This document shows positions 8,129 through 17,147 of a DNA stretch of 64,000 bases, in pieces. This DNA comes from Thalassotalea piscium. Lineage in GTDB: Bacteria > Pseudomonadota > Gammaproteobacteria > Enterobacterales > Alteromonadaceae. The position numbers and the translations under genes are program-made. The stretch spans positions 3,720,001 to 3,784,000 of the forward strand of contig NZ_AP027362.1 in NCBI RefSeq assembly GCF_030295935.1. The letters are read 5' to 3'. The first letter of the stretch is position 1; the number at the start of each line of letters is the position of its first letter. Under the pieces are notes generated by a model. That model made no database searches and was not told the origin of the DNA. It worked only from the letters and a program-made list of their open reading frames with translations.

Positions 8129-8205
8129 TGGCCCACCCGACAGGAGTCGAACCTGTGACCTCGTCCTCCGGAGGGACGCGCTCTATCCAGCTGAGCTACG
8201 GGTGG
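8129..8205 (-). tRNA. tRNA-Arg (anticodon CCG)
   Basis: The minus strand folds as a standard cloverleaf of 77 nt including an encoded CCA (8131-8129). The acceptor stem is CCACCCG paired with CGGGTGG, with discriminator G. The D-arm is of the AGCTCAGCTGGATAGAGC type. The anticodon stem CGTCC/GGACG encloses loop CTCCGGA with anticodon CCG, reading CGG. The T-arm is ACAGG-TTCGACT-CCTGT. The gene is isolated and flanked by repeat sequence. Confidence 0.97.
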
Positions 8206-8298
8206 AATATACTAAGCGCGGCAATACTATAGTTTTCACTGATAATTGTCTAGTTTGTATCGCGACATAACGCGAGATTTTTTATCCTTGCTATAGTT

Positions 8299-8460
8299 AT
8301 ACCAGTTTCATTAAATAAGTGATCTATTTTATACGCAGTGAAAACAGTCAAATACAAGGCATTTATTTTCATAACTAGTTGTTCTAATTATAAAATAAAT
8401 AACGCAGTAGTTGATTGTTTTAACCAGTAGAAATGATCACATAATTAGTGAGATTGGTAT
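8299..8460 (+). repeat. MITE-like repeat, family 1, complete copy (162 bp)
   Basis: The element begins ATACCAGTTTCATTAAATAA and ends TTAGTGAGATTGGTAT. Its termini are imperfect inverted repeats of about 26 bp (ATACCA[G/A]T[T/C]TCA[T/C]TAA...GTGATC). The interior carries further inner inverted motifs. Near-identical copies are at 21547-21707 and, in the opposite orientation, 16051-16260, with fragments at 8068-8103 and 48100-48156. It has no coding capacity. Confidence 0.85.
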
Positions 8461-8620
8461 TATACCATTGCGTATACAGAAGTGACTTTCTAGAACGATA
8501 TAAACGACAGTTAGAACAAATAAAATTGGTGTCGGTATAGTTAACTCTACATCAACTAAATTTTATAAAGTTGTGATGGTGTTTGTGCGTTCCTAAAAGG
8601 CGTGTTTTTTATGCGCAATG

Positions 8621-8938
8621 CTAGGATCTGTTGATCTTTCATTTTAGCCTCTGCTATAGACTATTTTTTAAGATAACAAGGCGAAAATGGTGCAATGTAG
8701 CATTCTCGGCTTTGGCATCCTGCGTCGCTCTACCTTCTGCATCCGTGCAGTCGTACTTTAACCATTTTTAACGATGTTAGGTTGAAAAATAGTCATAGCC
8801 CTTTGGGTTGCCTTGAAAAAGCGTCACTCTTTGTTACTTAATGTGCATTTGGAGCAACCAAACATTACATTAAGTGCCTCGACTGTCATCTTTTTCAAAT
8901 GCAACAGAGCTATAAACTGAAAGATCAACAGACCCTAG
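8621..8938 (+). repeat. MITE-like repeat, family 2, complete copy (about 318 bp)
   Basis: The ends form a 21-bp terminal inverted repeat with one mismatch: CTAGGATCTGTTGATCTTTC at the left, and the reverse complement of CTAGGGTCTGTTGATCTTTC at the right. Internally there are further complementary stretches, with GCTATAGACTATTTTTTAAG near the left and GTTGAAAAATAGTCATAGC in the middle. A truncated copy lies at 48079-48281. No ORF is credible inside. Such non-autonomous elements depend on a transposase encoded elsewhere. Confidence 0.8.
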
Positions 8939-9107
8939 TACTACTTGTTGAGCTAATTTTTATTGTACAGCCATAATATTTATCTTTAATAAATTGGCTG
9001 AACGGGCCGTTATCGCCTTTAAAAAGGTGTACTTTTGCAGGGGTTCGGCCTAAAGTAAGCTTTAGTTCTATTTTATTAGTCATTGAAGAGCAAAGTAATT
9101 TTCTATT

Positions 9108-10082
9108 ATGCGCATACTTTTTATTATATTTATTAGTTTTTTTTCTTTATCGAGCATAGCGCAAAGCTATAAATCGCAGGAAATCGTTGCGGCACCTTTT
9201 GAGCAGTCTATCAATAAAACAGGTAAATTAGCTTTTAAAAGAACGCTTGATTTATCATTTAAAGCAACAGGTTACCTTAAAGTATTAACGGTTGACGAAG
9301 GTGAATACTTTTCTGCTGGTGATACGCTTGCGGCACTTGAAACAACAGAGCTTGCTGCAACTAAAAATGCAACTTATGCCACCTTGCTCAATGCTAAGCG
9401 TAATGTGCATCGGGTATCAGAATTAATCGCAAAAGAATTAAGCTCAGCCCAAGCACTTGATACAGCTAAAACAGAGGTTGAAACCGCACGTGCCGCATAC
9501 AAGAATGCTTTTTATAATTTAGAAAAAGCACAAATTATTGCGCCTTTTTCAGGCCAAGTAATTAAACGTTATACCGATATAGGCGAACTACAATCTCCTG
9601 GTAATACGGCTTTATCTATTGCCGCATTAGAAAATAATTGGATAGTAAAAGTAGCGCTTACCGAAAGGGAAGTTGCCTTGTTGTCATTAAATCAATCGGT
9701 AAATGTACGCCTGAATAATGCTGGGAATATTAACGGTGCTATCTCTAAAATACCTGCAATTTCTAATGCTGAAACTCAATTATTTGATGTTGAAATACTG
9801 CTACCGAGTGTTAACAGTAAGATGCGCTTAATTGCAGGGCAGTTGGCACATGTTTCAATGGGCAGCACGTCTGCTGACTATGTTTACCAAGTGCCTATCG
9901 ATGCTTTAATGAGTATTGATGACCAAGGTTACGCGATTTTAATGGTAGTTGAAGATGGTGAAACGCCTAGCCAGCAAGCATTCCCTATTTATCAGCTTAA
10001 TAACCATCACATTTATGTCACTGCTGAAAGTACCAATAATGCAATAACTGTGGTTACTCACGGTTGGCATAACCTAAAGTAG
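9108..10082 (+). CDS. RND efflux pump periplasmic adaptor (HlyD/MFP family)
   Basis: A 324-residue membrane-fusion protein. A Sec signal peptide (about residues 1-18, ending SSIAQ) is followed by a split lipoyl/barrel-sandwich domain (TVDEGEYFSAGDTLA near 62 and ITAPFSG-like IIAPFSGQV near 145) around a short alpha-hairpin, then a beta-barrel domain. It is shorter than AcrA. There is no lipobox. It should bridge the downstream permease and an outer-membrane channel not encoded here. The permease gene follows after 10 bp. No local regulator is found, so the substrate remains unknown. Confidence 0.9.
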   Translation: MRILFIIFISFFSLSSIAQSYKSQEIVAAPFEQSINKTGKLAFKRTLDLSFKATGYLKVLTVDEGEYFSAGDTLAALETTELAATKNATYATLLNAKRNVHRVSELIAKELSSAQALDTAKTEVETARAAYKNAFYNLEKAQIIAPFSGQVIKRYTDIGELQSPGNTALSIAALENNWIVKVALTEREVALLSLNQSVNVRLNNAGNINGAISKIPAISNAETQLFDVEILLPSVNSKMRLIAGQLAHVSMGSTSADYVYQVPIDALMSIDDQGYAILMVVEDGETPSQQAFPIYQLNNHHIYVTAESTNNAITVVTHGWHNLK

Positions 10083-10092
10083 TGGGGTACTG

Positions 10093-13000
10093 ATGAATTT
10101 ACCTCGGTTAGCAATAAATAACGCGCAATTCACACTGATCATTGCTGCACTGCTAGTGCTTGTCGGTATTGTGTCTTATTTTAATATGCCACGTTCTGAA
10201 GATCCTCAATTTGACCTACCCATTACATTAATTGAGGTAGTCTATCCTGGTGCTTCACCCAGCGATATTGAGTCTTTGGTGGTTAATCCAATTGAACAAG
10301 AAATTGCCAGCATTGAAAACATCTTAAAAATAGAGTCTCAAATTAAAAACGGGGGGACTCGAATAACGGTTGAGTTTATCTACGGTGTTGACCCAGAAGC
10401 TTCTTTTAATAAAGTAAAGCAAGCTATCTCATCAATTAAACCAAGCCTTCCAGACGGCATTCAACAATTAGCTGTTTTCAAAGCAACCCCTACCAGCGTT
10501 GCCATTATGCAAATCGCCTTGTGGAGTGAGCCTCATGACTACAAGTCTATGGAGTTTCATAGTAAGCAACTGGAAAAGCGGATTGAAGCGTTAAATGGCG
10601 TTATGCAAGCCGATATTTTGGGCTACCCTCAACAAATTGTTGCTGTTGATGTAAACCTAGCCCTATTACAAAATTATAATATAGCCATTACTGAGATCAG
10701 TAATATTTTAAAAGGCCGCTCACTCAATATTACACCTGGCTTTGTTGATGCCGGCAATCGTCGGTTTAATGTAGCAAGCAGCGGTAGTTTTGAAGCACTC
10801 GCTGAAATTTCAGAAACGGTGATCAGCGCTAACGCCAATTCAGTTCTACGTTTAAAAGATATTGCTACCATTCATTTAACTGATCGAGAGCCTAATTATT
10901 TAGCTTACTACCAACACAAGCCCGTTATTTTTATTACGGTTCAACAACGTGAAGGCACCAATATTTTTGAATTAACCAAGAATGTTGAAGCTGAAATAGC
11001 CCGTTTTCAACAATCATTACCCAACGATATAAAACTAGAAACCCTATTCAAACAAGCAGACAGTGTTGAAGTAAGGGTAGACGGCTTTTTTGCAAACCTT
11101 TGGCAAGGGTTAATTATTGTTGGCTTAATGTCATTGTTATTTTTAGGGTTTCGTGAAGCTGCCGTTGTTGTTGCCGCGATTCCTTTGTCGTTTCTTATTG
11201 CAATTGGCTGGTTAGATTTTGCAAGCTTTGGCTTACAGCAAATGTCTATTGTAGGGTTAATTATTGCGTTAGGGTTATTGGTTGATAACGCTATTGTTGT
11301 TACTGAAAGTATTCACCGAGAGAAAAAGAAAGGTAATAACCTAGCCCAGGCATGTGCCAATGGTACAAGTAACGTGGGTTTAGCCATTACTTCTGGCACA
11401 ATTACAACAATGTTTGCCTTTTTACCTATGCTGTTAATGGCTAGCAATACTGGCGACTTTTTGCGCTCGATGCCAGTAACGGTTGTGTTAGTATTATTTG
11501 CCTCTCTATTAATCGCATTAACGGTAACCCCTTTATTAGCAAGCAAGTTTTTAACCCATAAAGAAAGTAAAATTAAGGCCTTTCAGCACTACCTTAATTT
11601 ATTTGCTGATAATATTTATTCACAGTTTTTAACCAAATTGATGCGCTTTAAAACGTTATTGATTATTGTGTTTATTGGCGCTTTGCTTGTAATGTTTTCG
11701 CTATTTTCACACGTTGGCGTGAGCTTGTTTCCTAAAGCAGAAAAACCTATGTTATTAATTGATGTGGAGGCGCCTGTTAATTCTTCACTTAATTTTACTG
11801 AACAAGTGATGCAAGAGATCGCACAAGATCTCACCACTAAACCATTAGTGCAAAACATAGCCTTAAATGTGGGTAATGCGAATCCTAGAATCTATTACAA
11901 CGAAATGCCAAAACGTGGCGTTGCTCGCTATGGTCAAATTTTGGTGGTACTAAAGGATTATCAGTCAGACCAAGTAGACCAACTTGTTAACCAACTGAGA
12001 AATCAATATAAACACTGGAGTAAAGCTGAAGTTTCAATTAAAGAGTTCACTCAAGGACCAGTAACCGACCAGCCTATTACTTTTCGGTTAATGAGTGAGT
12101 CGTTAGCTGATTTACATAAAGTTGCAGCAGATCTTACTGAAAAAATGCAAAACACCGCCGGTGTTATCAATATTGAAAACCCTATTGGCGTGCCAAATAC
12201 CGAAGTAAGCCTAAGTATCAACTACGAAAAAGCAGGGCTGTATCAAATAGATATTAATAACCTCGACAACACTGTTAAAGCGGTGCTGTCAGGTGAAAAT
12301 GTTGGATTGTTCAATGATGTAAATGGCGAAAGCTACCCTGTTGTTGTTCGTCGCAACCAGTTTGATTTAGACAGCTTAAATGATATTTATATCAAAAATA
12401 AATTAGGCCATAGCATTCCGTTAAATCAAGTGACCGAAATAAAGTTACAGCAAGGACAAACAGACTTTTTTCATTATCAAAAACTTCGTATGGCAAAAGT
12501 TTCGGCTGATGTTGATCAGGGTTATTCTATTAATGAGTTAACCTTAAACTTAGTCAGCTACCTTAATGAGTATAAGCTACCCCAAGGAATGTATTTCATG
12601 CTCGGTGGCGAAGAAGAGTCTCGACAAGAATCATTTTCAGGATTATTCCAAATATTAATGATCACCGCTGTTGGTATTTTTGCAGTATTAGTGTTGCAAT
12701 TTAAGTCAATTTTACAGCCATTGATTATTTTCACCTCTATTCCATTTGCATTAGCTGGGTCTGTTATTGGTTTATATCTAACGGGGCTTTCATTTTCAAT
12801 TATGGCGTTTATTGGCTTAATTAGTTTATTTGGTATTGTAGTTAACAACGCCATTATATTAATAGACACTGCCAATACCAACTTGAAGAAAAAACAAGAG
12901 AAGCAGCAAGCAATTGTTAATGCTGCAGCTACTCGTTTTACACCTATTTTACTTACTACGTTAACCACTATTGGCGGCTTATTACCACTAACCATTTATG

Positions 13001-13113
13001 GCGGAGGTTTATGGCAGCCTTTAGGGGTTGTTATTATATCAGGGCTTTGTGTTTCGGCGATTGCTAGCTTTTTATTGGTGCCTATATTAACGTTAATTTT
13101 TACCAAAAAGTAA
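10093..13113 (+). CDS. RND efflux permease, HAE1-like (AcrB superfamily)
   Basis: A full-length 1006-residue RND permease with the usual order: TM1, porter domain, TM2-6, second porter domain, TM8-12. After TM1 comes the conserved PRSEDPQFDLP. TM4 carries GLLVDNAIVV (D398, N399), where AcrB has two Asp. The TM10 position equivalent to the AcrB lysine is Asn (VVNNAII, around N918). This D-N/N pattern occurs in a subclass of HAE1-type pumps, so it need not mean inactivation. It likely exports hydrophobic organic compounds rather than metals. The operon is adaptor-permease-CBS protein; no outer-membrane component or TetR regulator is adjacent. Confidence 0.92.
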   Translation: MNLPRLAINNAQFTLIIAALLVLVGIVSYFNMPRSEDPQFDLPITLIEVVYPGASPSDIESLVVNPIEQEIASIENILKIESQIKNGGTRITVEFIYGVDPEASFNKVKQAISSIKPSLPDGIQQLAVFKATPTSVAIMQIALWSEPHDYKSMEFHSKQLEKRIEALNGVMQADILGYPQQIVAVDVNLALLQNYNIAITEISNILKGRSLNITPGFVDAGNRRFNVASSGSFEALAEISETVISANANSVLRLKDIATIHLTDREPNYLAYYQHKPVIFITVQQREGTNIFELTKNVEAEIARFQQSLPNDIKLETLFKQADSVEVRVDGFFANLWQGLIIVGLMSLLFLGFREAAVVVAAIPLSFLIAIGWLDFASFGLQQMSIVGLIIALGLLVDNAIVVTESIHREKKKGNNLAQACANGTSNVGLAITSGTITTMFAFLPMLLMASNTGDFLRSMPVTVVLVLFASLLIALTVTPLLASKFLTHKESKIKAFQHYLNLFADNIYSQFLTKLMRFKTLLIIVFIGALLVMFSLFSHVGVSLFPKAEKPMLLIDVEAPVNSSLNFTEQVMQEIAQDLTTKPLVQNIALNVGNANPRIYYNEMPKRGVARYGQILVVLKDYQSDQVDQLVNQLRNQYKHWSKAEVSIKEFTQGPVTDQPITFRLMSESLADLHKVAADLTEKMQNTAGVINIENPIGVPNTEVSLSINYEKAGLYQIDINNLDNTVKAVLSGENVGLFNDVNGESYPVVVRRNQFDLDSLNDIYIKNKLGHSIPLNQVTEIKLQQGQTDFFHYQKLRMAKVSADVDQGYSINELTLNLVSYLNEYKLPQGMYFMLGGEEESRQESFSGLFQILMITAVGIFAVLVLQFKSILQPLIIFTSIPFALAGSVIGLYLTGLSFSIMAFIGLISLFGIVVNNAIILIDTANTNLKKKQEKQQAIVNAAATRFTPILLTTLTTIGGLLPLTIYGGGLWQPLGVVIISGLCVSAIASFLLVPILTLIFTKK

Positions 13114-13136
13114 ATCAGGCAATATATGAGGATATT

Positions 13137-13547
13137 ATGAATATAACAAAAATAATGAGTACGTCGCTTGTTAGTGTTTCAATGGATGACACGTTAAGCG
13201 TTGTGAAAGATATTTTTGATAAAAATAAATTTCATCATGTGTTGGTTGTTGAATCAAATAAATTATGTGGTGTTATTTCAGATAGAGACTTACTTAAAGC
13301 AATTAGCCCTAATATTGGTACAGCATCTGAAACAACGAAAGATATTGCGACACTTAATAAGCGAGCTCATCAGGTATTATCACGTAAACTTGTTACGTTA
13401 ACACCTGATGCTTGCGTTTATGATGCGATAGATTTGTTCAACAACAATAAAATTTCATGTATCCCCATTGTTGATGAGGCAAATAAACCTGTTGGGTTCG
13501 TTAGTTGGCGAGACATTTTTAAAGTGATTAAAAAGCCTAAAAAATAA
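13137..13547 (+). CDS. CBS-domain pair protein
   Basis: A 136-residue cytosolic protein made only of two CBS motifs (about residues 5-60 and 76-132). Each ends in the family pattern (GVISDRDLLKAI; GFVSWRDIFKVI). Paired CBS modules bind adenosine nucleotides and act as energy or ligand sensors. It follows the RND permease after 23 bp on the same strand with a good GAGG ribosome site, so it is probably in the same operon. No other domain is attached, and the partner is unknown. It is convergent with rep, with only 16 bp between the stop codons. Confidence 0.88.
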   Translation: MNITKIMSTSLVSVSMDDTLSVVKDIFDKNKFHHVLVVESNKLCGVISDRDLLKAISPNIGTASETTKDIATLNKRAHQVLSRKLVTLTPDACVYDAIDLFNNNKISCIPIVDEANKPVGFVSWRDIFKVIKKPKK

Positions 13548-13563
13548 CAACACCTGTATTCAT

Positions 13564-15585
13564 TTAGCTCGGTTTATTTTTCAATAACTCTCGTAAATTC
13601 GCCACACCCATTTTTGCTGTAGCTTGTTTTTTCTCAACGCTTTGTTTGGTTTGCGTTAACTCCCAACTTAAGTCATCTTGTGGCAGTTCATGTAAAAAAC
13701 GGCTAGCCTCAGTACGCGAGACTTCACCAAATTGACGACGCTCGCGCGCATAGGTAAATATTAACTCTTTTTGCGCACGGGTTATTCCTACATAAGCTAA
13801 GCGACGCTCCTCTTCAACATTACCCTCGTCCATACTGGTTTGGTGCGGTAATAAACCTTCTTCCATACCAATTAAGAAAACATACGGAAACTCTAACCCT
13901 TTAGACGCATGCAGAGTCATTAGCTGTACTTGGTCAGCATTATCTTCATCTTCACTGCGCTCCATCATATCGCGCAGCGTTAAACGGGTAACAACTTGTG
14001 CTAAAGTCATTGGTTCTTCGTCTTCAGAGCCTTCTAGCATCTGTGTAACCCAGCTAAATAGCTCAGTAACATTTTTCATTCGCATTTCAGCAGCTTTTGC
14101 ACTTGGAGAGGTGTCGTAAAGCCAATCTTCGTAGTTCATTTCACGTACCATGCCTCGAAGCACCGCGGCTGTATCGCCACGCTCTGCATTATCGGCAAGG
14201 TTTACTAACCAACGAGTGAAGTTTTGTACATGTAATAAAGCGCGGCCTGTTAATGTTTGCTCAAGCCCTAATTCAAAGCTTGCAGCAAACATACTAATTT
14301 GGCGCATATTCGCATAACTACCAAGCTTTTCTAATGTTGCAGGGCCAATTTCTCTGCGAGGTACATTCACAATACGTAAAAAAGCGTTATCATCATCAGG
14401 ATTAACCAGAATACGTAAAAAAGCCATCATGTCTTTAATTTCAGCACGAGAAAAGAATGAGGTACCACCACTAATTTTATAAGGGATTCGGTTGGTCATT
14501 AGCGCTTTTTCAAGTAAACGCGACTGATGATTACCTCGATATAAAATTGCATAATTGCGAAACTGACTTTTATTCAAAAAGCGATGACCTATTAGCTCCC
14601 CAACTACTCGTTCAACTTCATGCTCTTCATTTTTGGTTTGCACAACACGCAACTCAACACCATAGTTAAGCTCACTAAAAAGCGCCTTATCGTAAACATG
14701 TGGGTTATTAGCAATTAACACGTTAGCACATTTAAGAATACGGCCACTGGAGCGGTAATTTTGCTCTAGTTTAATTAGTTTCAATTGCGGGTAGTCTTGC
14801 CCAAGCAATACTAAGTTTTGGGGCTTAGCACCACGCCAAGAGTATATCGATTGGTCGTCATCACCCACCACAGTAAGCAAACCCGCGTCACCTGTGATTA
14901 ACTTTACTAATTCATATTGACTAGCATTGGTGTCTTGGTACTCATCTACCAACATGTATTTAATTTTATTACGCCAGCGCTCTCTTACTTCAGCAAAGTT
15001 TTTTAATAATAACGTTGGCACTAAAATAAGATCATCAAAATCAAGCGCATTATAAGCTTTCATGTGTTTTTGATAACGGGCATAGCATTCTGCAAAAAGC
15101 GATGCATCTGCATCTACAGCCTGTTTTATTGCTTGCTCAGGTAATAATAAGTCATTTTTCCAGCTTGATATCATGTTTTGTAATCGGCTTAATGTATCTT
15201 TGTCGCCGTCAAATTCCTCTTGCGTTAACTCCTTAAGTAACGCTAAAGAGTCTTGATCGTCAAACAAGGTAAAGCCCGGCTTATAGCCCAAGGTTTTAAT
15301 TTCACGGCGAACAATATCTAAGCCTAAAGAATGAAATGTTGACACAGTTAGGCCACGCGCTTGGTCTTTGCCTAACATTTTAATGACACGCTCTTTCATT
15401 TCACGCGACGCTTTATTAGTGAAAGTTACCGCCGCAATGTTTCGCGCCTTATAACCGCACTTTTGAATAAGATAAGCAATTTTTTGACAAATAACCCCAG
15501 TTTTACCGCTACCTGCACCAGCTAATACCAAGCAAGGACCAGTAACATATTTAACCGCTTCATTTTGTCTAGGATTGAGTTTCAT
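13564..15585 (-). CDS. rep: ATP-dependent DNA helicase Rep
   Basis: UvrD/Rep-family 3'-5' superfamily 1A helicase of 673 residues from the ATG at 15585, the length of E. coli Rep. The start is chosen because [11 protein letters not shown] matches the Rep N-terminus; an in-frame ATG at 15609 would add eight residues. Walker A is AGAGSGKT (22-29), motif II is VDEYQDTN, motif [15 protein letters not shown], and motif [11 protein letters not shown]. Rep removes nucleoprotein barriers ahead of replication forks. The window also carries uvrD, the paralogue. The sequence around the start has no strong Shine-Dalgarno. Confidence 0.95.
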   Translation of the reverse strand: MKLNPRQNEAVKYVTGPCLVLAGAGSGKTGVICQKIAYLIQKCGYKARNIAAVTFTNKASREMKERVIKMLGKDQARGLTVSTFHSLGLDIVRREIKTLGYKPGFTLFDDQDSLALLKELTQEEFDGDKDTLSRLQNMISSWKNDLLLPEQAIKQAVDADASLFAECYARYQKHMKAYNALDFDDLILVPTLLLKNFAEVRERWRNKIKYMLVDEYQDTNASQYELVKLITGDAGLLTVVGDDDQSIYSWRGAKPQNLVLLGQDYPQLKLIKLEQNYRSSGRILKCANVLIANNPHVYDKALFSELNYGVELRVVQTKNEEHEVERVVGELIGHRFLNKSQFRNYAILYRGNHQSRLLEKALMTNRIPYKISGGTSFFSRAEIKDMMAFLRILVNPDDDNAFLRIVNVPRREIGPATLEKLGSYANMRQISMFAASFELGLEQTLTGRALLHVQNFTRWLVNLADNAERGDTAAVLRGMVREMNYEDWLYDTSPSAKAAEMRMKNVTELFSWVTQMLEGSEDEEPMTLAQVVTRLTLRDMMERSEDEDNADQVQLMTLHASKGLEFPYVFLIGMEEGLLPHQTSMDEGNVEEERRLAYVGITRAQKELIFTYARERRQFGEVSRTEASRFLHELPQDDLSWELTQTKQSVEKKQATAKMGVANLRELLKNKPS

Positions 15586-15705
15586 TAAAATTGCACGCCA
15601 ACAACACATTACATATAAGGCCGACGATTTTACCTTGTTTTAATCATTGGCAAAACAGCTAAAACCTTTACAATAGACATTAATTAACAATGATGGCCAT
15701 TAAAG

Positions 15706-15960
15706 ATGATTAACAGCAAAAAAATTGAAGATATTGCTAAACAAGTTACTGATGCAATACCACCAGGATTAAAAAACTTAGCTAACGACTTCGAAGAAAA
15801 AACGAAAACTGTAATTCAGCGCAAGCTTACTGAGTTAGATGTTATTTCACGCGAAGAATTTGATGTGCAAACACAAGTGTTGTTAAAAACACGCGAAAAG
15901 CTAGCAGCATTAGAAGCAAAAGTAACAGAAATTGAAGCCCAAATTGCCAAAAGTGAATAG
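15706..15960 (+). CDS. ubiK: UbiK (YqiC) accessory factor of ubiquinone biosynthesis
   Basis: An 84-residue protein of the BMFP/YqiC family. The N-terminal half (IEDIAKQVTDAIPPGLKNL) is amphipathic, and the C-terminal half (about 50-84, VQTQVLLKTREKLAALEAKV) is a coiled coil that trimerises in relatives. UbiK binds UbiJ and supports the aerobic Ubi hydroxylation complex. Length and sequence fit the family well. It is transcribed divergently from rep, across a 120-bp gap, and is monocistronic. Confidence 0.9.
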   Translation: MINSKKIEDIAKQVTDAIPPGLKNLANDFEEKTKTVIQRKLTELDVISREEFDVQTQVLLKTREKLAALEAKVTEIEAQIAKSE

Positions 15961-16050
15961 GCGATTAAAATTAGTATTAATTTTTTAGTTACATTTGAGC
16001 TTAACAACTCAAAATCTAAAAGCTGTAAACATTATTTTGATTGGCAACTA

Positions 16051-16260
16051 ATACCAGTTTCACTAACTATGTGATCATTTCTACTAGTTAAAACAACTAA
16101 CTACTACGTTATTTTTTTATAATTATCTCTACAAGGGTGTAGCCTATGTGGGTAATGTAGGAGCATAATTGCCCTGAACAACTCGTTATAAAATACATAC
16201 CTTGTATTTGACAGTTTTCACTGCATATAAAATAGATCACTTAATTAATGAAACTGGTAT
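16051..16260 (-). repeat. MITE-like repeat, family 1, inverted copy with longer centre (210 bp)
   Basis: Read on the minus strand this matches the copies at 8299 and 21547 from both ends: it starts ATACCAGTTTCATTAATTAA, followed by the shared GTGAAAACTGTCAAATACAA-type segment. The middle is about 48 bp longer and diverged, including AGGGTGTAGCCTATGTGGGT. It may be an older copy or a subfamily with an insertion. It occupies most of the gap between ubiK and the PEP-CTERM gene. Confidence 0.82.
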
Positions 16261-16299
16261 AACTGAATCGAAATATCAAATTAATCAATTAACAGAAAC

Positions 16300-16327
16300 A
16301 AAAAAACACCAATCATGACAATTGATG
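16300..16327 (-). terminator. Rho-independent terminator of the PEP-CTERM gene
   Basis: On the minus strand a stem CATCAAT/ATTGGTG (one G-T pair) with a 7-base loop is followed by a run of seven T. It lies about 34 bp after the stop of the PEP-CTERM gene at 16361. Confidence 0.7.
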
Positions 16328-16360
16328 CTTTCTAAATTGATTAACAATAAGCTTTTAAGG

Positions 16361-17074
16361 CTATTTTTTAAATCGACGAGAAGCTAGACCAATCATGCCT
16401 AGTGCTAAAATAGCAAATGTCGAAGGCTCAGGTACAGATATAGAGCCAACTTCTACTGCAGCATACTTAATTGTACCACCAGCTGTTAAATACTCACCAA
16501 AACCGTTGCCAAAGAACGTTACTGTAGTAAATGTAGCTGAATCATCAATCGCGCCAACGAAAAATGCATCGCCAGAATTACCGCCAGCGGCAGTTGCTGG
16601 ATTGTCAGTTGCTTGAGTAGCACTTGCAACTTTAATTGCTGTGCCTCCGTCAAAACTAATAAATAATTCAGAAGGTAAGAAACAACATGTTGCCCAGTCT
16701 CCAACTTCAAAGCCTAACGCATTAATTGCGTTATCAAAAGTAAATGTAATGCCAGAACCAGCACCATTGTCATTAGCATCATTCGGGTTAATACCAATCA
16801 TTTGGCCTGTAGCATTATCTGTAGAAGCAGGATCTATACCTTTATTTGCACCGTTAGTTGTAGTGATTACGAAGTCACCAATATCCCAAGAATTACCATA
16901 AGATAGATTTGCTAAAGTTACGGAGCTAACAACTCCACCACTGCTTATTACTGTTGTATCAAATTGATTATGGCCATTAGCGATTGTGTCATAGTAATCT
17001 ATGATTGTGGCGCTAGATGAACCAGCAACAAATAATAAAGATAAAGATAAGGTTTTGATTGCTTTATTTAGCAT
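16361..17074 (-). CDS. PEP-CTERM sorting-domain exported protein
   Basis: A 237-residue exported protein. An N-terminal signal peptide (about 1-22, ending GSSSA) is followed by a beta-rich, Gly/Asn/Thr-rich body without Lys/Arg clusters. The C-terminus is a textbook PEP-CTERM tripartite signal: VPEPSTFAIL from about residue 214, a hydrophobic helix, and the basic end RRFKK. Such proteins are processed by an exosortase and often serve in extracellular polysaccharide or surface matrix. No exosortase gene lies in the window. The body resembles other PEP-CTERM proteins of unknown ligand, with two adjacent Cys (ATCCFLP, about 132-138). Confidence 0.88.
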   Translation of the reverse strand: MLNKAIKTLSLSLLFVAGSSSATIIDYYDTIANGHNQFDTTVISSGGVVSSVTLANLSYGNSWDIGDFVITTTNGANKGIDPASTDNATGQMIGINPNDANDNGAGSGITFTFDNAINALGFEVGDWATCCFLPSELFISFDGGTAIKVASATQATDNPATAAGGNSGDAFFVGAIDDSATFTTVTFFGNGFGEYLTAGGTIKYAAVEVGSISVPEPSTFAILALGMIGLASRRFKK

Positions 17075-17119
17075 AATAGTTTATTCCATTAGTGTATTAA
17101 GACTTCAGGCAAAGCAAAA

Positions 17120-17147
17120 ATTATACCAAGCGATTAATAACCCACAA
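17120..17147 (-). promoter_or_regulatory. Putative sigma-70 promoter of the PEP-CTERM gene
   Basis: The minus strand shows TTGTGG, 16 bases, then a perfect TATAAT, ending 45 bp upstream of the start codon at 17074. The -10 box is consensus and the -35 box matches partly. Confidence 0.45.

Larger units (their letters stand above)
8206..9107. other. 902-bp gene-free region dominated by two repeat elements
   Basis: Between the tRNA and the RND adaptor gene I see no credible coding sequence. The region holds one complete family-1 element (8299-8460) and one complete family-2 element (8621-8938). The remainder (8206-8298, 8461-8620, 8939-9107) is AT-rich. The last part should carry the promoter of the RND operon; a palindrome-like CCTTTAAAAAGG at about 9018-9029 could be an operator, but no regulator gene is adjacent. 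Confidence 0.6.

Noticed and set aside
8076-8270. 64-codon plus-strand ORF across the tRNA region
   Set aside because: Its centre (SRTCDLVLRRDALYPAELR) is the well-known translation of an antisense tRNA gene; the bases are the tRNA-Arg and repeat sequence.
12558-12995. 145-codon minus-strand ORF inside the RND permease
   Set aside because: A shadow of a conserved transmembrane coding region in the opposite frame; there is no ribosome site and no recognisable protein.
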